From Shewanella morhuae (GTDB lineage: Bacteria > Pseudomonadota > Gammaproteobacteria > Enterobacterales > Shewanellaceae): 37,155 nucleotides of DNA. The DNA is taken from the NCBI RefSeq assembly GCF_900156405.1, contig NZ_FTNN01000022.1, positions 1 through 37,155 on the forward strand, in the 5' to 3' direction. The notes beneath the pieces were generated by a model that made no database searches, was not told the origin of the DNA, and was given only the letters and a program-made list of their open reading frames with translations. The position numbers and the translations under genes are program-made. Each line of letters begins with the position of its first letter. Positions within the stretch are counted from its first letter, which is position 1. Shown piece by piece: positions 1-7,869 of this stretch.

Positions 1-1
1 G

Positions 2-79
2 AGCAGGATTAACTATCGCCCCAAGAAATGTTTGAAGTTTAAGCAGCCAGCGGTGGTTTTTCACCAATTAGTTGCTTAA
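2..79 (+). pseudogene. IS30-family transposase, C-terminal end (cut by window edge)
   Basis: The first open frame reads in from the window edge and ends at TAA 77-79. Its last residues include NYRPKKCLKFKQPAVVF, which resembles the C-terminus of IS30-family DDE transposases (the 'N-x-RPRK-LGFKTP-x-E-VF' ending). The non-coding stretch after it, to about position 111, ends in TTGAATTCTA and probably holds the inverted repeat of the element; the exact end is inferred. Only the tail is visible, so I cannot tell whether the element is intact. Confidence 0.7.
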
Positions 80-281
80 TTGCCGAGTGTCGCACTTCGG
101 AGTTGAATTCTAGACTCACTACTTTTTTTATCAGAAAGTATCATTTAAATATAATATTAATAACGTATAAGTGCCTATTTATTTTTAAGCAGTAAATTCT
201 ATTTTCGATAAATAGAAGTAAAATAGAAATAGCAAAAACTAATAACTTGATGGCTAATTTTTATCTTATAATTTTTAACAT

Positions 282-1388
282 TTAGTCCCTAGGTTTTAAA
301 TAATGACGTAATGAACGAGGATCGGTATGTCCGGTTCTTGCCATGATATACAAATGATCTCTATTATTTTCATGAAGTTGTGTAACACAACCACTGCGTA
401 AACTATGAGCGCCATAAAATCTTGCGGGTAATCCTGCTTTAGTACAATATTTTTTTATAATACGATAAATATCATCACCGGTGAGGAAACCACTATTTTT
501 ATTTAAGGTTGAGTTAGCATCTAAATTACGCTCGACCATCTGATATGAGCGTAAATTTTTACCATCACGGGATATCGAGCGAAATAAATGCCCATCTTTA
601 ATATTGGTTAATGCTAACCAATGTTTCACCGCATCAAATGCAGCAAAGGGTTCATGATCTGGAAGATCTTTCCATTCTTTTTGACCTTGCTGATTACTCT
701 TTGAATAAGGGAGGCGTACTTTCAACTTGTTTCGTAAAAAACTGACATGCTGTACTTTTATACCTGCAAGTTCAGAGCGACGAAATCCGCCCTGCAATCC
801 TAATTGAATAATGGCTTTATCTCGCGCTCGCGTTAAGGGATGTAATTGTTCATCAATTGCCTGAATTAACATTTCCACTTCATCATACATGATTGGCTGT
901 TGATCATAATCACTGACATGACGAGATTGATTTCTGCTTAAACCACGCATCACTCGGATGACCAAAGGGTGCTCGGTTGGAGAATGGAATCCGGCTTGAA
1001 TATGATAATAACGGATCGCAGCGAGTCTTGTTGTGAGAGTCTGTTTTGACAGTTGTACGCCGGTGTTTTCTTGAATCAATTCTTTTTGATGACCGATAAA
1101 TGAAATTACACTACGGGGATCGGCTGGGAGGGACTGAAGTTTATGTTCAGTACAATAATGGCTAAATAAACTAAAGCTCGTTTTATAGACACGGCGAGTA
1201 TTAGCTGAAATTTCATATTCCGTTTCTTCGGCTGCGCTTAAATAGTCATTACGTACAGATTGTGGAAGATATGACTCCTCAAAAAAATGCGGGTTTTTGG
1301 TATGATTATTCTCTGATCCAGTTAGTTTTTCATTTGATATAGTGTGGTTATTTTGACCAGATGAATTTATACGGATCATTTTAGACAT
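282..1388 (-). CDS. Tyrosine recombinase / site-specific integrase
   Basis: A 368-aa protein of the lambda-integrase (tyrosine recombinase) family, which cuts and rejoins DNA through a 3'-phosphotyrosine. The core-binding domain spans about residues 55-150 and the catalytic domain about 165-368. Visible catalytic residues are Arg203 (GFRRSEL), His328 and Arg331 (AHSLRSG), His354 (GHTD) and Tyr363 (HYL), so the active site looks complete. The first 50 residues are polar and probably disordered. The chromosomal XerC and XerD proteins are about 300 aa and this one is longer, so I do not call it Xer. It is transcribed towards the IS30 end. An imperfect 40-bp palindrome lies about 60 bp upstream of the start. 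It could be the integrase of an old element or a plasmid-type resolvase; no att repeats were found. Family assignment is firm, role unknown. Confidence 0.9.
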   Translation of the reverse strand: MSKMIRINSSGQNNHTISNEKLTGSENNHTKNPHFFEESYLPQSVRNDYLSAAEETEYEISANTRRVYKTSFSLFSHYCTEHKLQSLPADPRSVISFIGHQKELIQENTGVQLSKQTLTTRLAAIRYYHIQAGFHSPTEHPLVIRVMRGLSRNQSRHVSDYDQQPIMYDEVEMLIQAIDEQLHPLTRARDKAIIQLGLQGGFRRSELAGIKVQHVSFLRNKLKVRLPYSKSNQQGQKEWKDLPDHEPFAAFDAVKHWLALTNIKDGHLFRSISRDGKNLRSYQMVERNLDANSTLNKNSGFLTGDDIYRIIKKYCTKAGLPARFYGAHSLRSGCVTQLHENNRDHLYIMARTGHTDPRSLRHYLKPRD

Positions 1389-1445
1389 ACTGCTCGTATT
1401 ACCTTATATCGAATAATAAGGCGTAATTATACGTAAATCATAGCA

Positions 1446-1485
1446 ACATCTACCAGTGATAATCGTCATTATCACTGGTAGGTGT
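1446..1485. repeat. 40-bp near-perfect inverted repeat
   Basis: Arms ACATCTACCAGTGATAAT and ATTATCACTGGTAGGTGT flank the 4-base centre CGTC. The 18-bp arms differ at one position and the inner 14 bp pair perfectly. It lies about 60 bp upstream of the recombinase start. No T-run follows on either strand, so a terminator is unlikely. An operator, or a recombination site used by the neighbouring recombinase, fits better. Confidence 0.75.
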
Positions 1486-1701
1486 ACTATTTGATTAAAA
1501 AGTATTCTTTTATTGAGAGTGATGTTTTAAATAATGCTTAGTTTGTTGTTTATGCTTAAAAATAACACACTGTTTAAGCGCCGTAATAATGGTCGATAAT
1601 AAGTCAAAAAATATAATAGAAGAGAACAGGTGTATTAAAATCATACACAGCATAGGTTCGCGCTTTAGTTAAGTTAGCTGAACACTCTTTACTTTTAAAG
1701 G

Positions 1702-1714
1702 ATGGTTTAACCAT
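1702..1714. promoter_or_regulatory. ATGGTT-N-AACCAT palindrome, distal copy
   Basis: The sequence ATGGTTTAACCAT is a perfect 6-1-6 palindrome. The same pattern recurs at 1867-1879, which makes chance less likely and suggests a paired operator for the downstream gene at 1954. Confidence 0.5.
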
Positions 1715-1866
1715 TTTATTTGATGTCTATATGATTAATATTGAACGAGATAGTAGGTTTGAATGATTTTTAACCGATTAGTTACAGTAAGTTACCTGAT
1801 TATTATTTTGTTCATTCCGCATAAAAATACCTAAAACAGCATTTTGGCATTTACAACCCCTATAAA

Positions 1867-1879
1867 ATGGTTGAACCAT
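1867..1879. promoter_or_regulatory. ATGGTT-N-AACCAT palindrome, proximal copy
   Basis: The sequence ATGGTTGAACCAT is a perfect 6-1-6 palindrome 75 bp before the start codon at 1954, with centre-to-centre distance 165 bp from the first copy. Short palindromes of this size are typical targets of ribbon-helix-helix proteins, and the downstream gene may encode one, so autoregulation is plausible but unproven. Confidence 0.5.
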
Positions 1880-1953
1880 ATATTAATGGTCGGCGATTTG
1901 TACTAGTATTGGGTGTCATTTAATTAATAGCATATTAGATATAAAAAGTATTT

Positions 1954-2448
1954 ATGGCAGCACAAGCTTGGAAGTATCATGAGAGTAAGCCAACAGCAGG
2001 CAGAAAATTATTATTGCTTGAGGAGAGTGAATTAAACTTTGCTTTACCTTTAATTTATCGACTTATAAACCCTGATGCTGCAGCCTCGAAAACAACGTGG
2101 TTTTATAATCTAAACTCTTACCCTGAGTTGGTCACTCTGTTAAATGAAGTGGTTCGTTTACGCAAAAAAGGGCAGCTACTTGATAACGAACTCACCAAAG
2201 CAAATAATATGCTTAATCAATATTTCTCTGATTTTGGTTGGCGTATGGTCCGCAAAGAATTGTCTCAAATAAAAAAACGCCAAAAAAAATCTCATATTGA
2301 AGTTAGTAAGGATATTATTCAAAGGTTGAAGCACTATATGGAAACTCAAAAATTAGATAGCTTTGATCAGGCGATAGATACCTTGTTATCAGAGCATGAT
2401 GAAATATCAGTATTAGATATTTCTCAAGTCGGCAACATAATGGACTAA
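1954..2448 (+). CDS. Hypothetical protein with ribbon-helix-helix-like C-terminus
   Basis: A 164-aa cytoplasmic protein that I do not recognise. Residues 1-100 are mixed helical with an aromatic N-terminus (AWKY) and an FGWRMVRKEL segment. A lysine-rich stretch (106-112) is followed by residues 113-146, SHIEVSKDIIQRLKHYME and then a second amphipathic helix. This strand-helix-helix layout resembles ribbon-helix-helix DNA-binding domains, such as the C-terminal part of MatP. There is no overall match to MatP that I can defend. The upstream palindromes at 1702 and 1867 would suit an autoregulator. The ribosome-binding site is weak (AAAAAG before ATG). Coding status is likely from length and composition; function is inference only. 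Confidence 0.65.
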   Translation: MAAQAWKYHESKPTAGRKLLLLEESELNFALPLIYRLINPDAAASKTTWFYNLNSYPELVTLLNEVVRLRKKGQLLDNELTKANNMLNQYFSDFGWRMVRKELSQIKKRQKKSHIEVSKDIIQRLKHYMETQKLDSFDQAIDTLLSEHDEISVLDISQVGNIMD

Positions 2449-2521
2449 GTAATAAAAAACTATAATTAGCAATACTAATTTACGGTTTTTATATTTATGT
2501 GTATCGGCATTGAAAATAATG

Positions 2522-2533
2522 GTTAAGCTTAAC
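2522..2533. promoter_or_regulatory. GTTAAGCTTAAC palindrome upstream of the 2575 gene
   Basis: A perfect 12-bp palindrome, 41 bases before the start codon at 2575. It begins within ATGGTT (2519-2524), the same half-site as in the two palindromes upstream of 1954, so the two genes might share a regulator. This is suggestive only. Confidence 0.35.
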
Positions 2534-2574
2534 TCGATATGCTAAGTTTTACGGTATCACATTGAGGGCTAAAG

Positions 2575-2913
2575 ATGAGTGTAAGTATTGTTAGTGAGCG
2601 ACAAATTGCCATATTGTGCCGCATTGAACCTGGCTGTCTTGGCCCCAATGGCTTAGATCATATTGAAGCTTTTTGTGCTTTGGCCCAAAAGGCGATGCAA
2701 AACTTTGACGTCAATGTTGGCACTTGGGTACTCACCCCAAGATACAATAAAAGCTTAGACGAGATGCAGTACAGTGTTGCTAATAAATTACTTTCACATG
2801 AACAAGCAACCAGATATTTCCACTTAATTGGCCGCGATATTGAGAGTTTTGAAGAAAGATTTCAGGATAAACTCACCGCCTTAATTAATATTTATCTAGC
2901 TAGAAAATTATAA
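2575..2913 (+). CDS. Hypothetical protein, 112 aa
   Basis: A small soluble protein that I do not recognise. A ribosome-binding site (GAGGG) lies a suitable distance before the ATG. There is no signal peptide or membrane segment. It begins with a hydrophobic strand (RQIAILCRIEPGCLGPNG) with two cysteines, then mostly helical sequence rich in charged residues. It stands alone, 127 bp after the preceding gene and 340 bp before the helicase, and has its own upstream palindrome. Length, ribosome-binding site and ordinary composition support a real gene; no function can be given. Confidence 0.65.
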   Translation: MSVSIVSERQIAILCRIEPGCLGPNGLDHIEAFCALAQKAMQNFDVNVGTWVLTPRYNKSLDEMQYSVANKLLSHEQATRYFHLIGRDIESFEERFQDKLTALINIYLARKL

Positions 2914-3253
2914 ACTATCAACACGTTACAAATTCAGTCGTTTGTAATGAACTAATATTATCTAAAATTTTTATTTTATAAATTATTCTTTATTTAACAG
3001 ACTTCTATCTATTCATTCGTATTTTATTTATCGCATACAAAATATAAATTATATTATGCATATCAATACCTTATATTAATCTCACTAATAATGTCTCCGC
3101 TCTCTTTTGCATGATTAAAATACTCTTATTGGTAATTAACTCCATAAAGTAGCTTAAAATTTGCTAAACTAGGCGATTCATTAAATGCTAAATCTTTTTC
3201 TTGCAGTATGCCTTAACATTTAGGTGGGTAAGAATAAGTGTAAAGGACGCTTG
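2914..3253. other. AT-rich intergenic region before the helicase
   Basis: I see no gene, clear terminator or recognisable operator in this stretch. It presumably contains the promoter of the helicase operon. Confidence 0.5.
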
Positions 3254-5242
3254 ATGTTTAATCCTATTCTGGAGACCAATCCGTATGCGAGTTTATTGCA
3301 ACAAGGGTTTGGTTTCTCTGAATTTCGTCCTGGGCAAGTGCAAACCATAGCGCAACTATTGAGTGGACAGTCGAGTTTAGCTATCTTCCCAACGGGCTCG
3401 GGTAAATCCCTTTGCTATCAATTTACGGCATTGCAGTTACCTCATTTGACACTAGTGATTTCACCACTACTGGCCTTGATGAAAGATCAGCTGGAATTTT
3501 TACAATCTAAAGGCATTAATGCTGCAAGCATCGACTCCACATTGAGTGCCGAACAAAGTCAAAAAGTGATGGTAGATGCACGTTCTGGCACACTTAAGAT
3601 TTTAATGGTGTCGGTAGAACGTTTTAAAAATGAGCGTTTTAGGCAATTTATTCAATCAGTTACTTTATCTATGTTAGTGGTTGATGAGGCACATTGTATT
3701 TCAGAATGGGGACACAACTTTCGTCCTGATTATCTTAAATTGCCTGATTATCGCCGTGAGTTACAAATCCCATTAGTATTGTTATTAACCGCTACGGCGA
3801 CACGCAAAGTTAAGCTGGATATGGCAAAACGGTTTGATATCGCGCCTGAGCACATAGTGCAAACGGGTTTTTATCGACCGAACTTAGATTTGACAGTACT
3901 GCCTATCTCCACACAAGAAAAAGATGCTTTGCTGGTTAAGCAAATCGCCTCATTTTCTGGCGCCGGTATTGTGTATGTGACGTTACAGCAAACTGCTGAA
4001 ACGGTAGCGCGCTTATTAAGCCAACATGGGATTATTGCCAGCGCATACCACGCTGGATTTGAAGATGAAAAGCGTCAACAAATTCAAAATGACTTTATGC
4101 AAGATAAGTTACAAGTCGTTGTGGCCACTATCGCCTTTGGCATGGGGATAGATAAGAGTAATATTCGTTTTGTGATCCATTATGATTTACCTAAATCGAT
4201 AGAGAATTACAGCCAAGAAATAGGTCGAGCAGGGCGCGATGGTCAGTTATCTCACTGCGTAACGTTAGCCAATCTTGATGGATTAAATACCGTTGAAAAT
4301 TTTGTCTATGGAGATACTCCAGAGCGGGATGGTATCGCACAAGTAGTTGACACCATTAAACTTGAACAGCATTTAGGTCAATGGGAATGCCAGTTAAATG
4401 GCCTCTCCACTGCGAGTAATATTCGCCAGTTGCCCTTGAAAACTTTGCTCGTCCAGTTAGAAATATTGGGTGTAGTAAAGCCGTTGTTTGCTTACTACGC
4501 GGATGTAAACTATAAATTTCTAGCAGATAAGCAAGCCATCTTGGAGCGATTTAATCCAGAGCGACAGGCATTTTTGTCGCAGATTTTTAATCATACGCAA
4601 ATGAAAAAAATATGGGGCGCATTGGATTTTGATGCCCTATACAATGCCACAGGCCATGAGCGTAGCCGCGTGTTAGCAGCACTGGAATATTTAGCAGAAC
4701 ATCAGTTAATTGAGTTAGAAACTAAGCGTATAACAGATGTGTATCAGGTAGATGTGAACGCATTGGCGCAAGCGGATTTGATTGATGTGCTTTATCATTA
4801 TTTTAGCGATAAAGAGCAGAAAGAAATTGCACGAATAGCGCAATTAGTACGTTTTTTTGAACTTGAAACATGTTTAAGCCATAATTTATCGCGTTATTTT
4901 GATGATAATCAGGCACCCACCTTGTGTGGTCATTGTAGTGTTTGTCGTGGAAATATTGCTCAGTTACGCTATTCAACAGAGCCCGTTTGGCCTACTGAAC
5001 AGCAAATATTCGCTGATTTGATTGCGTTGAAAACGCATTTAACGGCCAAGGGTATTAATGATATATCCCTTGATACTTACTGTCGTTGTCTTGCTGGTAT
5101 GGCAGTTCCCTTGGTCAGTCGCTTTCAAGTGCGCAAGTTAAGTGGCTTCGGTCGCTGTGAAAAATTGAGATATGCTGAAATTAAACAGAAAGTTGCGTCG
5201 CAGTTGTCGCAACTAGATGAGAAAAGAGTTGATCATGAATAA
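3254..5242 (+). CDS. RecQ-like ATP-dependent DNA helicase without HRDC domain
   Basis: A superfamily-2 3'-5' DNA helicase of the RecQ family, 662 aa from the chosen start. Motif I is PTGSGKS (about 46-52), motif II DEAH (about 144-147, followed by the RecQ-type CISEWGHNFRPDY), motif III TATAT, and motif VI QEIGRAGRDG. A RecQ-type zinc cluster is visible near the C-terminus (ETCLS, then CGHCSVC). The last 100 residues do not look like the HRDC domain of classical RecQ, so this is probably a second, divergent RecQ paralogue. I chose ATG 3254 because AGGA sits 6 bases before it; a GTG at 3224 would add 10 residues but lacks such a site. The next gene overlaps its 3' end, suggesting translational coupling. 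Its exact repair or recombination role is unknown. Confidence 0.92.
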   Translation: MFNPILETNPYASLLQQGFGFSEFRPGQVQTIAQLLSGQSSLAIFPTGSGKSLCYQFTALQLPHLTLVISPLLALMKDQLEFLQSKGINAASIDSTLSAEQSQKVMVDARSGTLKILMVSVERFKNERFRQFIQSVTLSMLVVDEAHCISEWGHNFRPDYLKLPDYRRELQIPLVLLLTATATRKVKLDMAKRFDIAPEHIVQTGFYRPNLDLTVLPISTQEKDALLVKQIASFSGAGIVYVTLQQTAETVARLLSQHGIIASAYHAGFEDEKRQQIQNDFMQDKLQVVVATIAFGMGIDKSNIRFVIHYDLPKSIENYSQEIGRAGRDGQLSHCVTLANLDGLNTVENFVYGDTPERDGIAQVVDTIKLEQHLGQWECQLNGLSTASNIRQLPLKTLLVQLEILGVVKPLFAYYADVNYKFLADKQAILERFNPERQAFLSQIFNHTQMKKIWGALDFDALYNATGHERSRVLAALEYLAEHQLIELETKRITDVYQVDVNALAQADLIDVLYHYFSDKEQKEIARIAQLVRFFELETCLSHNLSRYFDDNQAPTLCGHCSVCRGNIAQLRYSTEPVWPTEQQIFADLIALKTHLTAKGINDISLDTYCRCLAGMAVPLVSRFQVRKLSGFGRCEKLRYAEIKQKVASQLSQLDEKRVDHE

Positions 5243-5510
5243 GGCCGTAAAAAAGATGTTAGCTACCCATGAACATTTGGTTCACTCTGAAGGTGTGACT
5301 GTGGTTTCTCACATGCAAAGAGAAAAAGCTGACTGGGTACAACATACCGTGATGATTGAAGATTGTGATGTGCCGTTTAAATTTCGCCGCGTCAAAAAGT
5401 ATAAAAATTTGCAAGGGCAAAAAATCAACGTTATTTATTATCCAGAAACAGAGACTGTTGCTGGCTTCGAAATAGAGATTATGCAAGTTGTTAGAATTAA
5501 AAGATTTTGA
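5235..5510 (+). CDS. Small conserved-type protein coupled to the RecQ-like helicase
   Basis: A 91-aa basic cytoplasmic protein that I do not recognise. Its start overlaps the last 8 bases of the helicase gene, so the two are almost certainly co-transcribed and translationally coupled. ATG 5235 follows AGAAAAGAG; an in-frame ATG at 5217 is possible but gives a longer overlap and an unusual N-terminus. The C-terminal half alternates charged and hydrophobic residues (FKFRRVKKYKNLQGQKINVI), suggesting a small beta-rich fold. A strong terminator follows directly. The pairing suggests a helicase accessory role, which is inference. Confidence 0.75.
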   Translation: MNKAVKKMLATHEHLVHSEGVTVVSHMQREKADWVQHTVMIEDCDVPFKFRRVKKYKNLQGQKINVIYYPETETVAGFEIEIMQVVRIKRF

Positions 5511-5512
5511 TT

Positions 5513-5576
5513 AATGTGCTTCGAGCCTTTGCTCGTGATGATTAGCAAAGACTCGAAGCGCATTGGAACTATTTTT
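5513..5576. terminator. Bidirectional terminator between helicase operon and ecotin
   Basis: Two 21-base arms (5513-5533 and 5544-5564) pair with two mismatches around a 10-base loop and are followed by a T-run (5572-5576). It sits between convergent genes, so it probably serves both. Confidence 0.85.
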
Positions 5577-6126
5577 ACTTAGAATATTGATATGTTGAGT
5601 CTACTTTCCAGGTTCTAACGCGTATTTCTGTTCCCTCAGGAAGATAAAAAACGTTAGGTAAGCGGCTGTCATAGCGCAGTATAAGTTCGTCTGGGATTTG
5701 GATAAAAGCACTTTGTTTTGCTGTATCAGAACAAGCCATCATAGTGCTTGGACCTGCCGATATTCCATCTACTTGATAATAGTTATAGCCCCAGCCTTCG
5801 ACTGTGCGCTCTTTTAACTCGCCATTTAATCGATGTTTATTACAATCAACCATTTTCGTCTGACCAATTTGAATTTCGATCATATAGTCATCTTCATTTT
5901 CTAGCTTAGGCAATGTCAAAATGTGCTGTACCATCCCTGCCGAAGGCGCGGGAAACATCTTAGTCACTTCCTGTGGGCTGTAATCTGTTTGGCCAAAACG
6001 TTGAATGCTGATCATGGGGGTATCGAGTCCTATTAACTGAGGTGAGCTCATTGCCATGGCGTTAAATGAGCTAATGGAAAGTGTTAAGGACAGGGCTACA
6101 GCACTTAATAACGTATTCAATTTCAT
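5575..6126 (-). CDS. eco: Ecotin, periplasmic serine protease inhibitor
   Basis: A 183-aa secreted protein of the ecotin family (I11), dimeric periplasmic inhibitors of trypsin-like serine proteases. The N-terminus is a signal peptide (MKLNTLLSAVALSLTL, cleavage near Ala-Met-Ala at about 25). Family hallmarks are KMFPAP (57-61), VDCNKHRLNG (93-102), EGWGYNYY (110-117), STMMAC (127-132) and the LRYDSRLP region. Cys95 and Cys132 match the ecotin disulfide, and the reactive-site P1 residue is Met129, as in E. coli. A good ribosome-binding site (AGGAG) precedes the start. Protection against host or predator proteases is the known role of the family. An unusual perfect palindrome lies in the leader (6155-6172). 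Confidence 0.96.
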   Translation of the reverse strand: MKLNTLLSAVALSLTLSISSFNAMAMSSPQLIGLDTPMISIQRFGQTDYSPQEVTKMFPAPSAGMVQHILTLPKLENEDDYMIEIQIGQTKMVDCNKHRLNGELKERTVEGWGYNYYQVDGISAGPSTMMACSDTAKQSAFIQIPDELILRYDSRLPNVFYLPEGTEIRVRTWKVDSTYQYSK

Positions 6127-6660
6127 CTTATTTCTCCTAATCTAACTCGCTTTTATCGGCAACGTTGCCGATGTGATATCCCTATAAACGCAGGATATTC
6201 AACAAAGGGTTAAATAATATTATAAAAAAACCATGAACCGTATTTGTTATTGGTTCAGCAAAAAGTGATTCATGTTATTGCTATCAATTTATGGGTTGAA
6301 GATGAGATTTCAAGTTAAGCCATTACTCATCATTAAAGTAGGAATTTGTCATCTTAACCTTTGTCATTTTAACCATAGTCTCATTACAATTTATGGTTTT
6401 TGTACCCTCGATTCTGACATATCACTACATCATTTAATTTATTTTTCAATGCTTTGCTTGTACTAAAAGTAAGTTATTAAGGTTTATCATCAATCGGCGG
6501 ATAAGATACTATCACTGCCGTTATGAATGATAATGTTTGAGGCCACAATAGCTTGATAGTCATTATTTTTGGCTTTAATGTATTTCGTTATTCATGTATT
6601 TTGATTTTCAAACTATAATCCCAGTATTAATCATTGATAATGCAGGAAAAGGATTAAACG
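6127..6660. other. Intergenic region between divergent ecotin and CDF operon
   Basis: Holds the ecotin leader palindrome (6155-6172) and the promoters of both flanking units. A 64-codon open frame at 6272-6466 has no ribosome-binding site and looks random. Near the CDF gene, TATAAT occurs at about 6614 and could serve as a -10, but its -35 is poor. Nothing else recognisable. Confidence 0.5.
6155..6172. promoter_or_regulatory. Perfect 18-bp palindrome in the ecotin leader
   Basis: ATCGGCAACGTTGCCGAT is its own reverse complement. It lies 29-46 bases upstream of the ecotin start. A CG centre flanked by AA/TT is typical of LacI/GalR-family operators, so control of ecotin by such a repressor is a reasonable guess. 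In RNA it could also form a 6-bp stem with a 6-base loop. Confidence 0.55.
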
Positions 6661-7869
6661 ATGGAATCAACCACAAGCGAACAACATTTACATCATGCCG
6701 AAACGAGCCATGGGAAAGGGCACTCGCTCACGCCGTGGCAGCATTCCCATCAGTTTTCGAGCCTAAATAGAGAAGGTGAGAAAAATACGCGTTATGTACT
6801 GTATTTGACTATCGTGACTATGGTGGCTGAAATTGCCGCCGGAACCATTTACGGTTCTATGGCGCTGCTGGCCGATGGTTGGCATATGGGCACCCATGCT
6901 GCGGCCTTTATGATTACTTTATTCGCTTATTCTTATGCCCGTAAACACGCTAACGATTCTGCCTTTACTTTTGGTACGGGCAAGGTAAGTGTACTTGGCG
7001 GTTACACCAGTGCGATAGCTTTAGGTTTAGTCGCATTGGTGATGGTGATTGAATCGGCAATGCGGTTGATTAACCCTGAACAAATTCATTTCAACGAAGC
7101 TATTTTTGTGGCGGTGATTGGTTTAAGCGTTAATGTGCTGAGTGTGTTTTTGCTCAAAGATCACCATACCCACGACCATGGGCATCACCACGGACACGAT
7201 CATGGGCATCAACATGATCATGAAGACGATCATGCAAATCACAACAGCCAAGCACACGCCCATGACAATCACACCCATACGGCTCGCTCACATGATGAGC
7301 CCCCACATATGCACCATGACTCACATGCACACGATGAAAGTCATCATGATCATAGCCATTGCCATCATGAAGAGGATCACCATGCTGCTGAGCATAAGAA
7401 CCAGAAGGCCCAAGGTGCCCATGATCACAATCTTCGCGCTGCCTATTTTCACGTACTAGCCGATGCGTTAACGTCAGTGCTCGCCATCGCTGCCTTGTTG
7501 TTTGGTAAATACATGGGACTGACTTGGCTCGACCCGATTATGGGGATTGTGGGGGCGGTGATTATCAGCCGTTGGTCATGGGGACTTATTCAGCAAACGA
7601 GTCCTATCTTGCTCGATGGTGGTGTTAAAGCATCATTGCAGCGTAAAGTGGCAGAAACCATTGAGGCTGTACCCGATCATCAAATTGCCGATTTACATCT
7701 TTGGCGAGTGAGCGCCGATCACCATGCTATTATGGTATCTATCGTGTCCCATTCACCAAAAGATGCCAGCTATTTTAATCAGTTACTGTCACAATTTCCT
7801 GAGTTGTCCCATATCACTATTGAACTCCATACTTGTCGTCAGCGCGAGTGTATGGCTAAGGAAGCCTAA
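6661..7869 (+). CDS. dmeF: CDF-family metal efflux transporter with long His-rich loop (DmeF-like)
   Basis: A 402-aa inner-membrane cation diffusion facilitator, which exports divalent metal in exchange for protons. Six transmembrane segments are expected. TM2 carries ALLADGWHMGTHAA, with His75 and His79 as likely metal ligands, and TM5 carries HVLAD (His264, Asp268). The loop at residues 168-256 is exceptionally rich in histidine and aspartate. The ADGWHM-xx-H pattern is what I associate with DmeF-type Co/Ni exporters, but zinc cannot be excluded. The C-terminus holds the usual cytoplasmic domain (ADLHLWRVSADHHA) and a late CRQRECM segment. AAGGA precedes the ATG. The MarR-type gene begins on its last base, so the two form an operon. 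Gene symbol is by similarity only. Confidence 0.9.
   Translation: MESTTSEQHLHHAETSHGKGHSLTPWQHSHQFSSLNREGEKNTRYVLYLTIVTMVAEIAAGTIYGSMALLADGWHMGTHAAAFMITLFAYSYARKHANDSAFTFGTGKVSVLGGYTSAIALGLVALVMVIESAMRLINPEQIHFNEAIFVAVIGLSVNVLSVFLLKDHHTHDHGHHHGHDHGHQHDHEDDHANHNSQAHAHDNHTHTARSHDEPPHMHHDSHAHDESHHDHSHCHHEEDHHAAEHKNQKAQGAHDHNLRAAYFHVLADALTSVLAIAALLFGKYMGLTWLDPIMGIVGAVIISRWSWGLIQQTSPILLDGGVKASLQRKVAETIEAVPDHQIADLHLWRVSADHHAIMVSIVSHSPKDASYFNQLLSQFPELSHITIELHTCRQRECMAKEA

Larger units (their letters stand above)
1389..1953. other. Intergenic region with three palindromes
   Basis: AT-rich spacer between the divergent recombinase and the ribbon-helix-helix-like gene. I see no credible gene in it. It holds one long palindrome (1446-1485) near the recombinase start and two identical-pattern 13-bp palindromes (1702-1714 and 1867-1879), each listed separately. 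Promoters for both genes must lie here but no strong -35/-10 pair stands out. Confidence 0.6.

Noticed and set aside
282..1388. Integron integrase IntI or XerC/XerD
   Set aside because: I see no IntI-specific insert and no attC-like repeats nearby, and the protein is longer than Xer proteins.
1446..1485. dif site or rho-independent terminator
   Set aside because: The arms are too long and the 4-base core too short for dif, and no T-run follows on either strand.
1954..2448. MatP (macrodomain Ter protein)
   Set aside because: Only the C-terminal ribbon-helix-helix-like pattern is similar; the N-terminal half does not match and the nearby palindromes are not matS.
6272..6466. 64-codon open frame between ecotin and the CDF gene
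   Set aside because: No ribosome-binding site, composition of random AT-rich translation, no recognisable motif.
7142..7459. 105-codon Met/Ile/Thr/His-rich frame inside the CDF gene
   Set aside because: It is the other-frame reading of the CAT/CAC repeats that encode the His-rich loop.
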